A stretch of 35,140 nucleotides of DNA, from NCBI RefSeq assembly GCF_009391885.1, contig NZ_VZII01000049.1:1-35140 (forward strand), in the 5' to 3' direction. The stretch's first letter is position 1. Each line of letters opens with the position of its first letter. The position numbers were made by a program, and so were the translations under genes. The notes under the pieces were generated by a model that was given only the letters and a program-made list of their open reading frames with translations, was not told where the DNA came from and ran no database searches. Source of the stretch: Pseudomonas sp. MN1F (GTDB taxonomy: Bacteria; Pseudomonadota; Gammaproteobacteria; Pseudomonadales; Pseudomonadaceae). Below, in pieces: positions 15,679 through 24,233 of the stretch.

Positions 15679-17775
15679 ATGAACGACCAGCAGCCAGACG
15701 ACCTCTCGTTTTCCAGCACATTCGCCCTCGAACAACTCGGCAAACTCGCCTCGAGTATCGACCTTCAGCTTTTTACTCACCTGTTCAGGCCGGTATTCGG
15801 CAGCCGTCTGCCACCTGCCCTGTTCATCCACCTGCAGCGGCAACTGCTTGCCAAGACCTTCAACAACCCCAGTTACCAGATCAGCAGCAACATCACCGAA
15901 CCTTGCACCTACCAGCGAGAATCGCGCCTGATACTCGTGCAACGCGAGAGCATCACACAAGCCATGCAGCATCCTGCGCAGACCGCCAGGCTCATGCTGG
16001 CGCTACTGCAATCATTTGCCCTGCACATTCATAACCTGCTGCTTCAGGGTGCTGCGGCAGAAGACGCGTCCGACCTTGCGCCCGCCATGCCCACAGAGGT
16101 CTCCAAGGCATTCGTGCAGACCCTGCTTTTCTATAACGAACCCATCGCCGTCGGCAGCGCCTTTGCAACATTCAATGAGGCAGGAACCGAACACAGCCTG
16201 ATTCTCGGCCCCCCGGAACGCCCCTTGCACCGCCAGAAACGCTTTGCTTCGGGACGAGGTCATGGCCATACATCCTTCGGCCATGAGTCCATCGAAGACG
16301 CTTTGGAGATCGTCGGTTTCAATGAAGACCAACGCAAAGCCATCTACTTTGGCAACTGGCTGCGTGATTACTCGCAAATGATTGACCCAGCAATCGTCCA
16401 TCCCGAGCAAGATGCCGCCATCGATGTCGCAGAGATCCTCCAGGCCATTGCCTCACGGCAGATCCCGCGCGTATCCCGGGTAAAGTTGACAGCCATCGTC
16501 GACCTGTTTGCCCTCAAGGAATTCCATAGCCTGCAGCAGACGCCTGAAGATCGTGACCGCTATCGGGTGACGCCGAAGCTGCTGGGGGTGTACCGCGCCC
16601 ACGAACACATCGACAACCCGACCAAACTCGACAGGCAGGCGATCGACCCACGGAGAATCGACCCCGACTTCGCCGCGCCGGTGTTCCCCGAAGACAAACT
16701 CAACGGGGTGCTACCCAAGCGCTCGATGAAGCGTTACATGCGCCGGTCAATTGCCTACATGATCAAACAGCTGGAGGCTGCAAAGAAGGAAGGCATGACG
16801 GCCAAGGGCATGCGGCTGTTTGGCGAAGCCCTGCATGTGCTGGAGGACTATTACGCCCACTCCAACTTTGTGGAACTCAGCTTGAAAAGACTGGGATATG
16901 ACGAGGTGCTGCCCTGGACCACCCGTGTCGAGTCAAGAGCTGTCAGCCGCCATGAGTGGCCCGTCATCACAGGCATGTTCGGCACACTGGATATCGTCGG
17001 CAGTGTCAGCGACCCACTGGCCAACCTGCTCTTTGGCAACGACGCTTCGCCCGCACAGCAACCCGGCGATCGCAGCGACTTTGATAACGTGATGCTGATA
17101 CTGCTGAAAGATGAAGAGCCTTTGCTGGTCAAGGCCTACGAACGGTATCTGACCGCGCGGGATAACCTCAGGAGCAACGAGCTGTACCAGTGGTTGAACA
17201 ATGTCACAGGTGCCGTTGAATTACCGCTGAAGGCCATCGATTACGCCTGCAACCTGATCAGGAAACCGTTACTGAAATGGGCAGGCGACCATATCGCTAC
17301 CTTGCAGATTCATCTGGATGGAGACCCGAACAACGACGCCGATGTCATGGCAACCCATTCGCATTTGGCCAAGGACCACGACACACACCCGTTTCATTCC
17401 CTGGCAGTGCGCCTGGCTGCACTGGCGGTCAAGGACGTTGGCCAGGCCATGTTCAATCACTGGATGGGCCTGGGTACGGAGCAAGGCGACCCGAGGATCC
17501 TGGCCGAACGCTTCATCGTCCACCCCAATGACACCGATTGGTTCATGGAGGCTGTCGCCGATTGGGCGCGCGGGAATCCCGACAAGATCGAACAGGGGAA
17601 ATCGATCGAGACACTGAGGCAGCTGCAGCGTAAGGAACTGGACGATGCCCTGAAAGACATCCAGGAAGCCCTGGATTCAGCGATCAATCACGTCAAGGAA
17701 ATAGAGGAACTGACCGACACGAGCTTCTGGAGCATCGTCAACCTGCCAGATGCAGGGCCAGCGCCCTGGCAATGA
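15679..17775 (+). CDS. Het-C-domain-like protein, putative zinc phospholipase-type enzyme
   Basis: The 698-residue protein has no signal peptide or membrane segment. The central region (about 195-580) resembles the Het-C family, first known from fungal incompatibility and also found in pseudomonads. Likely metal-binding blocks are GHTSFGHE (196-203), GNWLRDY (225-231), the H386-x3-D390-x3-H394-x4-E399 motif, and a His/Asp-rich stretch at 560-573. The H-D-H-E pattern recalls the helical fold of zinc phospholipase C and S1/P1 nucleases, so lipid hydrolysis is an inference. The C-terminus is helical and charged. ATG 15679 is chosen, with only a weak AGG eight bases upstream; 15646 and 15649 are alternatives. 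Rare AGG/AGA codons suggest an accessory gene. It shares no overlap with tatC. Confidence 0.65.
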   Translation: MNDQQPDDLSFSSTFALEQLGKLASSIDLQLFTHLFRPVFGSRLPPALFIHLQRQLLAKTFNNPSYQISSNITEPCTYQRESRLILVQRESITQAMQHPAQTARLMLALLQSFALHIHNLLLQGAAAEDASDLAPAMPTEVSKAFVQTLLFYNEPIAVGSAFATFNEAGTEHSLILGPPERPLHRQKRFASGRGHGHTSFGHESIEDALEIVGFNEDQRKAIYFGNWLRDYSQMIDPAIVHPEQDAAIDVAEILQAIASRQIPRVSRVKLTAIVDLFALKEFHSLQQTPEDRDRYRVTPKLLGVYRAHEHIDNPTKLDRQAIDPRRIDPDFAAPVFPEDKLNGVLPKRSMKRYMRRSIAYMIKQLEAAKKEGMTAKGMRLFGEALHVLEDYYAHSNFVELSLKRLGYDEVLPWTTRVESRAVSRHEWPVITGMFGTLDIVGSVSDPLANLLFGNDASPAQQPGDRSDFDNVMLILLKDEEPLLVKAYERYLTARDNLRSNELYQWLNNVTGAVELPLKAIDYACNLIRKPLLKWAGDHIATLQIHLDGDPNNDADVMATHSHLAKDHDTHPFHSLAVRLAALAVKDVGQAMFNHWMGLGTEQGDPRILAERFIVHPNDTDWFMEAVADWARGNPDKIEQGKSIETLRQLQRKELDDALKDIQEALDSAINHVKEIEELTDTSFWSIVNLPDAGPAPWQ

Positions 17776-17788
17776 AAGGTTTGCGAAT

Positions 17789-18100
17789 TCAGTAGTCCAG
17801 CAAACGCCAGACCTCATAGGCTGGCGTCTGGTACGGGTGGCTCTGCTTGAGGGCAGCGACGACCTGAGCAATCAGGTCGTCGGCCACCACCAGCTCCACC
17901 TTCCACTCCTCGACCACCTCGACCTGGCCCGTTTGCCCGAGGAACGGCTGGCTGCCGTGCAACGGGCGAAACTGGCCCTGGCCGAGGGTTTGCCAGGCGC
18001 AGTGGTCGTAGTCGCCGATACGCCCGCCACCGGCGGCGAATACGGCGGCCTTGACCACGTCAACGTGGCTGGCCGGGACGAAGAAGGCGAGCTTGTACAC
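17789..18100 (-). CDS. NIF3/YqfO-like small protein
   Basis: The 103-residue protein matches the small domain inserted in bacterial NIF3-type (YqfO) proteins, here free-standing. Blocks are MYKLAFFVP, GGRIGDYDHCAW, GQFRPLHGSQPFLG and HPYQTPAYEVW. The fold is ferredoxin-like, related to CutA/PII. Its role is unknown. It starts three bases after the purL stop, so it is probably cotranscribed with it. It ends 13 bases from the convergent Het-C-like gene, with no terminator visible between them. Confidence 0.85.
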   Translation of the reverse strand: MYKLAFFVPASHVDVVKAAVFAAGGGRIGDYDHCAWQTLGQGQFRPLHGSQPFLGQTGQVEVVEEWKVELVVADDLIAQVVAALKQSHPYQTPAYEVWRLLDY

Positions 18101-18103
18101 GCC

Positions 18104-21100
18104 TTAGTTCACCCACACCCGCGCATTGCGGAACATACGCATCAGCGCGGCGTCTTCCTGCCACTCATCCGGGCGCCAGGAGTTCTGCACGGCGCGGAAC
18201 ATACGCTCCGGGTGCGGCATCATGATGGTCACGCGGCCGTCACGGTTGGTCAGGCCGGTGATACCACGCGGCGAGCCGTTCGGGTTGGCCGGGTAGGCTT
18301 CGGTGACCTTGCCGTGGTTGTCGACGTAGCGCAGGGCTACGCAACCGGACAGGTCGGCTGCCAGCAGTGCCTCTTCGCTGGCGAACTCGGCATGGCCTTC
18401 ACCGTGGGCGATGGCGATCGGCATGCGCGAACCGGCCATACCCTGCAGGAAGATCGAGTTGGACTTCTGCACCTCGACCATGGCCACGCGCGCCTCGAAC
18501 TGCTCCGAGCGGTTGCGCACGAAGTGCGGCCAGTGCTCGGTGCCCGGGATCAGCTCGTGCAGGTTGGACATCATCTGGCAACCGTTGCACACGCCCAGGG
18601 CAAAGCTGTCACTACGCTCGAAGAAGGCCTGGAAGGCATCGCGGGCGCGGCTGTTGAACAGCGCCGACTTGGCCCAGCCTTCACCGGCGCCGAGCACGTC
18701 ACCGTAGGAGAAGCCACCACAGGCGACCAAGCCCTTGAAGGCTTCGAAGTCGACGCGGCCAGCAAGGATGTCACTCATGTGCACGTCGATGGCGGCAAAG
18801 CCTGCACGGTCGAAGGCGGCTGCCATCTCGACCTGGCCGTTGACGCCCTGCTCACGCAGGATTGCCACTTGCGGACGCACGCCCTTCTTGATGTACGGCG
18901 CGGCGATGTCGTCGTTGACGTCGTAGCCCAGCTTGACCGACAACCCCGGGTTTTCTTCCTCGAGCAGCAGGTCGAACTCCTGGTCGGCGCAGTCGGCGTT
19001 GTCGCGCAGGCGCTGGATCTGGTAGCTGGTTTCGGCCCACTGGCGCTGCAGCATGCGACGGTCGTCGTCGAACAGCACTTCGCCATTGAGGCTGATGGAG
19101 ACTTCGCCGTTGTTGATCGGCTTGCCGATCACGGCGACGCAGTCGTCCAGGCCCGCGACGCTGAACTGTGCCAGTACGTCCGGGGTGGCGTCCTGGCGAA
19201 CCTGGATGACCGCGCCCAGCTCTTCGTTGAAGAGGATGGCGGCCACGTCGGCCTTGCTGTCGGTCAGCGGGTCGAGCTGCAGGTCGAGGCCGCAGTGGCC
19301 GGCGAAGGCCATTTCCAGCACGGTGGTCAACAGGCCGCCGTCGGAACGGTCGTGGTAGGCCAGCAGGTGGCCGTCGGCGTTCAGGCCCTGGATCACGGCG
19401 AAGAACGCCTTGAGGTCTTCGGCGTCGTCGACGTCCGGTGCCTGGGCTGCGATCTTGCCGTAGGTCTGGGCCAGGATCGACGCGCCCATGCGGTTCTTGC
19501 CGCGGCCCAGGTCGATCAGGATCAGGTCGGTCTCGCCCTTGTCCATGCGCAGTTGCGGGGTCAGGGTCTGGCGAATGTCGGTGACCGGGGCGAAGCCGGT
19601 GATGATCAGCGACATCGGCGAAGTGACGCTCTTCTCGACGCCCTCTTCGCTCCACTTGGTCTTCATCGACATCGAGTCTTTGCCGACCGGAATGGTGATG
19701 CCCAGTTCCGGGCACAGCTCCATGCCGACAGCCTTGACGGTGTCGTACAGACGCGCGTCTTCACCCGGGTGGCCAGCGGCGGACATCCAGTTGGCCGACA
19801 GTTTGATGTCGGACAGTTTCTCGATGCGCGAGGCAGCCAGGTTGGTGATGGTCTCGCCGATCGCCATGCGCCCGGACGCCGGGGCGTCCAGCAGGGCCAG
19901 CGGGGTACGCTCGCCCATGGCCATGGCTTCGCCGGTGTAGACGTCGAAGCTGGTGGCGGTGACGGCGCAGTCGGCTACCGGGACCTGCCACGGGCCGACC
20001 ATCTGGTCGCGGGCAACCAGGCCGGTGATGGTACGGTCGCCGATGGTGATCAAGAAGCTCTTGCTGGCCACGGCCGGGTGGTTCAGCACGCGCTGGACGG
20101 CGTTGTCCAGGTCCAGCTCGCTCGGGTCGAAATCATCGCCCAGCTCGGCTTCACGGGTGACCGAACGGTGCATGCGCGGCGGCTTGCCCAGCAGCACGTC
20201 GAGCGGCATGTCCACCGGGGTGTTGCCGAAGTGGCTGTCGCTGACGGTCAGGTGCGGCTCTTCAGTCGCTTCACCGACCACGGCAAACGGGCAACGCTCA
20301 CGCTCGCAGATGGCCTGGAAGCGCTCGAAATCGACGGCGCTGACGGCCAGCACGTAACGCTCTTGCGATTCGTTGCTCCAGATTTCGTGCGGGGCCATGC
20401 CCGGCTCGTCGTTGGGCACGTTGCGCAGTTCGAAGCGGCCACCACGGCCACCGTCGTTGACCAGCTCCGGGAAGGCGTTGGAAATACCACCGGCACCCAC
20501 ATCGTGGATGAAGGCGATCGGGTTCTTGTCGCCCAGCTGCCAGCAGCGGTCGATGACCTCCTGGCAACGGCGCTCCATTTCAGGGTTTTCGCGCTGTACC
20601 GAGGCAAAGTCCAGGTCAGCCGAGCTGGCACCGGTGGCCACCGACGAGGCGGCGCCGCCGCCCAGGCCGATCAGCATGGCCGGGCCACCGAGCACGATCA
20701 GCTTGGCGCCGACGGTGATCTCGCCCTTCTGCACGTGGTCTTCACGGATGTTGCCCATGCCGCCGGCGAGCATGATCGGCTTGTGGTAGCCGCGCACTTC
20801 TTCACCGTGCGGGGTGTCGATGGCTTGCTCGAAGGTACGGAAGTAGCCGGTCAGGGCCGGGCGACCGAACTCGTTGTTGAACGCGGCGCCGCCCAGCGGG
20901 CCTTCGATCATGATGTCGAGGGCGTCGACGATACGCTCAGGCTTGCCGTAGGCCTGCTCCCATGGCTGCTCGAAGCCCGGGATGCGCAGGTTGGATACGG
21001 TGAAGCCGGTCAGGCCGGCTTTTGGCTTGGCGCCACGGCCGGTCGCACCTTCGTCGCGGATTTCGCCGCCGGAGCCGGTGGAGGCGCCGGAGAACGGGGC

Positions 21101-22000
21101 GATGGCGGTCGGGTGGTTGTGCGTCTCGACCTTCATCAGGATATGCACCGGCTCCTGCACCGCGCCGTACTGGCGGGTTTCAGGGTTCGGGAAGAAGCGG
21201 CCGGCAACACTGCCGACGATCACCGAGGCGTTGTCCTTGTAAGCCGACAGCACGCCTTCGTTGTGCATCTGGTAGGTGTTCTTGATCATGCCGAACAGGC
21301 TCTTTTCCTGAGCCTGGCCGTCGATGTCCCAACTGGCGTTGAAGATCTTGTGGCGGCAGTGCTCGGAGTTGGCCTGGGCGAACATCATCAGTTCGATGTC
21401 GTTCGGGTTGCGCTTGAGGCCCTGGAAGGCGTTGACCAGGTAGTCGATCTCGTCTTCGGCCAGAGCCAGGCCCAGGTCGATGTTGGCCTGGGCCAGGGCG
21501 GCGCGGCCACCTTTGAGGATGTCGACCGAGGTCATCGGCTTGGGCTGGGCGTGGCTGAACAGGTCGGCTGCCTGCTCCAGCTTGGCCAGCACGCGCTGGG
21601 TCATGCGGTCGTGCAGTTCGGCGGCGATCAGCTCGGCGTCGGCGTCGCTCAGGTTGCCGGCCACGTAGTAGGCGATGCCGCGCTCCAGGCGCTGGATCGA
21701 CTGCAGGCCGCAGTTGTGAGCGATGTCGCTGGCCTTGCTGGCCCATGGCGAGATGGTGCCCAGGCGCGGCACGACCAGGAACAGGCGGCCGGTCGGCTCC
21801 TGTACCGGCACGCTCGGGCCGTATTTGAGCAGACGGCCCAGCACCTGCTGCTGGTCGGCGGTCAGCTCGCCGTCAACGTCGGCGAAGTGGGCAAATTCGG
21901 CATACAAACCAGTAACAGCGGGGACTTTCTGGCTCAGTTGCTCGAGTAATTTACCGTGGCGAAAGGCAGAAAGGGCAGGAGCGCCGCGCAGGATCAACAT
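18104..22000 (-). CDS. purL: Phosphoribosylformylglycinamidine synthase PurL
   Basis: The 1298-residue enzyme makes FGAM from FGAR, glutamine and ATP in purine synthesis. It is the large single-chain form (E. coli 1295 residues): an N-terminal PurS-like domain, a linker, two AIR-synthase-like halves and a C-terminal class I glutaminase. The glutaminase nucleophile is in ALGVCNGCQMM, and the His/Glu pair is in AHGEGHAEF. GAGG lies 11 bases before the ATG. It heads a two-gene unit with the NIF3-like gene and is divergent from mltF. Confidence 0.97.
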   Translation of the reverse strand: MLILRGAPALSAFRHGKLLEQLSQKVPAVTGLYAEFAHFADVDGELTADQQQVLGRLLKYGPSVPVQEPTGRLFLVVPRLGTISPWASKASDIAHNCGLQSIQRLERGIAYYVAGNLSDADAELIAAELHDRMTQRVLAKLEQAADLFSHAQPKPMTSVDILKGGRAALAQANIDLGLALAEDEIDYLVNAFQGLKRNPNDIELMMFAQANSEHCRHKIFNASWDIDGQAQEKSLFGMIKNTYQMHNEGVLSAYKDNASVIVGSVAGRFFPNPETRQYGAVQEPVHILMKVETHNHPTAIAPFSGASTGSGGEIRDEGATGRGAKPKAGLTGFTVSNLRIPGFEQPWEQAYGKPERIVDALDIMIEGPLGGAAFNNEFGRPALTGYFRTFEQAIDTPHGEEVRGYHKPIMLAGGMGNIREDHVQKGEITVGAKLIVLGGPAMLIGLGGGAASSVATGASSADLDFASVQRENPEMERRCQEVIDRCWQLGDKNPIAFIHDVGAGGISNAFPELVNDGGRGGRFELRNVPNDEPGMAPHEIWSNESQERYVLAVSAVDFERFQAICERERCPFAVVGEATEEPHLTVSDSHFGNTPVDMPLDVLLGKPPRMHRSVTREAELGDDFDPSELDLDNAVQRVLNHPAVASKSFLITIGDRTITGLVARDQMVGPWQVPVADCAVTATSFDVYTGEAMAMGERTPLALLDAPASGRMAIGETITNLAASRIEKLSDIKLSANWMSAAGHPGEDARLYDTVKAVGMELCPELGITIPVGKDSMSMKTKWSEEGVEKSVTSPMSLIITGFAPVTDIRQTLTPQLRMDKGETDLILIDLGRGKNRMGASILAQTYGKIAAQAPDVDDAEDLKAFFAVIQGLNADGHLLAYHDRSDGGLLTTVLEMAFAGHCGLDLQLDPLTDSKADVAAILFNEELGAVIQVRQDATPDVLAQFSVAGLDDCVAVIGKPINNGEVSISLNGEVLFDDDRRMLQRQWAETSYQIQRLRDNADCADQEFDLLLEEENPGLSVKLGYDVNDDIAAPYIKKGVRPQVAILREQGVNGQVEMAAAFDRAGFAAIDVHMSDILAGRVDFEAFKGLVACGGFSYGDVLGAGEGWAKSALFNSRARDAFQAFFERSDSFALGVCNGCQMMSNLHELIPGTEHWPHFVRNRSEQFEARVAMVEVQKSNSIFLQGMAGSRMPIAIAHGEGHAEFASEEALLAADLSGCVALRYVDNHGKVTEAYPANPNGSPRGITGLTNRDGRVTIMMPHPERMFRAVQNSWRPDEWQEDAALMRMFRNARVWVN

Positions 22001-22042
22001 CGTCGGGACAGCCTCAGGAAGGGGTGTGCTTAGAGGCCGTGC

Positions 22043-22048
22043 ATTCTA
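22043..22048 (-). promoter_or_regulatory. Possible -10 box of purL
   Basis: TAGAAT on the minus strand lies about 43 bases before the purL ATG, but the hexamer 17 bases upstream (TGCCGA) is a poor -35. No clear PurR-type operator was recognised, so regulation cannot be assigned. Confidence 0.35.
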
Positions 22049-22127
22049 GCCTAATTCGATGGCTTTCGGCACCCGCTCTACGCCATGGCTGCCGGGCGGC
22101 GGAACCGGACTTCGGGGTCAAAAAAAA

Positions 22128-22215
22128 GCAGCAAGCCGTAAACTGCAAGCCACAAGAAAAAGCATGCCTTGTTCGGGCTGCTTTTTCTTGTGGCTTGCAG
22201 CTTATGGCTTGCAGC
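22128..22215. repeat. Long inverted repeat between purL and mltF
   Basis: The arms 22143-22164 and 22179-22200 are perfect 22-base complements around a 14-base loop. Pairing extends outward to 22128 and 22215 with three mismatches, giving 37-base arms. The outer parts repeat the GCAAGCC/GGCTTGC unit seen in the inner arms. The two flanking genes diverge, so this is not their terminator. It lies 75 bases upstream of the mltF start. Confidence 0.85.
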
Positions 22216-22276
22216 ATAGAAACCGCTACCAGACAAGCTATCTGTTGTCGAGATATGGCTGTGCCGGTCCTTTGCG

Positions 22277-22282
22277 TATACT
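22277..22282 (+). promoter_or_regulatory. -10 box of mltF, adjacent to the start codon
   Basis: TATACT (5 of 6 to consensus) ends seven bases before the mltF ATG, which would put transcription start at or next to the A of the ATG. No good -35 is seen 16-18 bases upstream. No Shine-Dalgarno sequence precedes the ATG. Confidence 0.5.
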
Positions 22283-22289
22283 GCAACCT

Positions 22290-23747
22290 ATGTTCGCCCA
22301 CACTGCTTTGCGCCAACGTTGCGCCAGATGGCTAATCGCAACCGGACTCTTTCTACTGCTCGGTGCCTGCGTTGAAAAACCCAGCACCCTCGAGCGCGTG
22401 AAGGAGGACGGCGTGCTGCGCGTAATCACCCGCAACAGCCCGGCCACCTACTTCCAGGACCGCAACGGCGAAACCGGCTTCGAGTACGAGCTGGTCCAGC
22501 ATTTCGCCGACGATCTCGGCGTCAAGCTGCAGATCGAGACCGCCGACAACCTCGACGAACTGTACGATTCGCTCGGCAAACCTTCCGGCCCGGTGCTGGC
22601 GGCGGCCGGCCTGGTCAGTAGCGACCGGCGCAAGGCCCAGGTCAGGTACTCGCACCCTTACCTGGAGGTGACCCCGCAGGTCATCTACCGCAATGGCCGC
22701 CCGCGCCCCACCGATGCCAAGGGCCTGGTCGGCAAGAAGATCATGGTGCTCAAGGGCAGCAGCCACGCCGACCAGCTGGCCGAACTGAAAAAGCAGTATC
22801 CGGGCCTGGAATACGAAGAATCCGACGCCGTCGAAGTGGTCGACCTGTTGCGCATGGTCGACGAAGGGCAGATCGACCTGACCTTGGTCGACTCCAATGA
22901 ACTGGCGATGAACCAGGTGTACTTCCCCAACGTGCGGGTCGCCTTCGACCTGGGCGACACCCGCGACCAGCGCTGGGCGGTGGCGGCCGGTGACGACAAC
23001 AGCCTGCTCAACGAGATCAACGCATTCCTCGACAAGGCACAGAAGAACGGCACCCTGCAGCGCCTGAAGGACCGCTACTACGGCCATGTCGACGTCCTCG
23101 GCTACGTCGGCGCCTACACTTTCGCCCAGCACCTGCAGCAGCGCCTGCCCAAGTACGAGAAGCACTTCAAGAGCTACGCCAAGGTCGAACAGGTCGATTG
23201 GCGCCTGCTGGCCGCGATCGGCTACCAGGAATCGATGTGGCAGCCCGAAGTCACCTCCAAGACCGGCGTACGCGGCCTGATGATGCTGACCCAGCGCACG
23301 GCCCAGGCCATGGGCGTGTCCAACCGCCTGGACCCCAAGCAGAGCATCCAGGGCGGTGCCAAATACTTCATGAAGATCAAGGAAGAGCTCGACGACAGTA
23401 TCCAGGAACCAGACCGCACCTGGTTCGCCCTGGCCGCCTACAACGTCGGCACCGGCCACCTGGAAGACGCCCGCACCCTGGCCAAGCGTGAAAAGCTCAA
23501 CCCGAACAAGTGGCTGGACGTGAAGAAGATGCTGCCGCGCCTGGCGCAGAAGCAATGGTACCGGCAGACCAAGTATGGCTATGCCCGGGGTGGCGAGCCG
23601 GTGCACTTCGTGGCCAACATCCGCCGTTACTACGACATCCTCACCTGGGTGACCCAGCCGCAGCTTGAAGGCCAGGTGGCCGAAGGCAACCTGCATGTAC
23701 CTGGGGTGAACAAGGACAAGCCGGCGGATCAGTCGCCGCCGATGTAA
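22290..23747 (+). CDS. mltF: Membrane-bound lytic murein transglycosylase MltF
   Basis: The 485-residue product has a signal peptide with a lipobox (LLLGAC). An ABC-type solute-binding-like regulatory domain follows (about 35-270), then a lytic transglycosylase SLT domain. The catalytic Glu is in AAIGYQESMWQ; GVRGLMMLT and ALAAYNVGTGH complete the SLT motifs. MltF cleaves peptidoglycan at the outer membrane. The ATG at 22290 (MFAHTALRQRC) matches the start I remember for the P. aeruginosa protein. The frame is open upstream only through the hairpin region. Confidence 0.95.
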   Translation: MFAHTALRQRCARWLIATGLFLLLGACVEKPSTLERVKEDGVLRVITRNSPATYFQDRNGETGFEYELVQHFADDLGVKLQIETADNLDELYDSLGKPSGPVLAAAGLVSSDRRKAQVRYSHPYLEVTPQVIYRNGRPRPTDAKGLVGKKIMVLKGSSHADQLAELKKQYPGLEYEESDAVEVVDLLRMVDEGQIDLTLVDSNELAMNQVYFPNVRVAFDLGDTRDQRWAVAAGDDNSLLNEINAFLDKAQKNGTLQRLKDRYYGHVDVLGYVGAYTFAQHLQQRLPKYEKHFKSYAKVEQVDWRLLAAIGYQESMWQPEVTSKTGVRGLMMLTQRTAQAMGVSNRLDPKQSIQGGAKYFMKIKEELDDSIQEPDRTWFALAAYNVGTGHLEDARTLAKREKLNPNKWLDVKKMLPRLAQKQWYRQTKYGYARGGEPVHFVANIRRYYDILTWVTQPQLEGQVAEGNLHVPGVNKDKPADQSPPM

Positions 23748-23753
23748 GCCTGT

Positions 23754-24233
23754 TCAGCCCTTGGCCCGGCGGGCCTTGAAGAAGTCACTCAGGATCTGCC
23801 CGCACTCCTCCGCCAGCACCCCGCCCTCCACCATCACCCGATGGTTGAGAAAACCCTGCCCGAAGAACTGCCCCTGGCTCTGCACAATGCCCGCCTTGGG
23901 CTCCAGTGCGCCATACACCACCCGCATCACCCGCGAATGCACGATCAGCCCCGCACACATGCTGCACGGCTCCAGGGTCACATACAGCGTGCTGCCCGGC
24001 AGACGGTAGTTGCTGGCGGCCTTGGCGGCCGCGCGAATGGCGACCATTTCGGCATGGGCGCTGGGGTCGCTGTCGATGATCGGCCGGTTGAAGCCCTGGC
24101 CGATCACCTGGCCATGCTGCACCAGCACCGCACCCACCGGCACCTCGCCCATGGCCGCACCCTCGGCAGCCAAGGCCAGGGCCAGGCGCATGAATTCCTG
24201 ATCGCGGCTGCGATCGATGATCTGCGGACGCAT
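23754..24233 (-). CDS. tadA: tRNA-specific adenosine deaminase TadA
   Basis: The 159-residue zinc deaminase converts A34 to inosine in tRNA-Arg(ACG). The active-site signature is His60-Ala-Glu62 with PCSMC giving Cys90 and Cys93; Glu62 is the proton shuttle. Length and the surrounding blocks (EVPVGAVLV, NRPI) match TadA. The start overlaps the cumA stop by one base (TGATG), so it is translated from the cumA message. This is the gene once called cumB, from its place after cumA in P. putida GB-1. The 3' ends of tadA and mltF converge with a gap of six bases. Confidence 0.95.
   Translation of the reverse strand: MRPQIIDRSRDQEFMRLALALAAEGAAMGEVPVGAVLVQHGQVIGQGFNRPIIDSDPSAHAEMVAIRAAAKAASNYRLPGSTLYVTLEPCSMCAGLIVHSRVMRVVYGALEPKAGIVQSQGQFFGQGFLNHRVMVEGGVLAEECGQILSDFFKARRAKG

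Noticed and set aside
17750..21949. 1399-codon open frame on the plus strand antisense to purL
   Set aside because: It mirrors purL, whose protein matches its family over the whole length. Long antisense frames are common in GC-rich genes with strong third-position bias, and the product resembles no known protein.
22059..22289. Upstream extension of mltF
   Set aside because: It runs through the long hairpin and gives a Lys/Ser-rich, non-conserved N-terminus before the lipoprotein signal.
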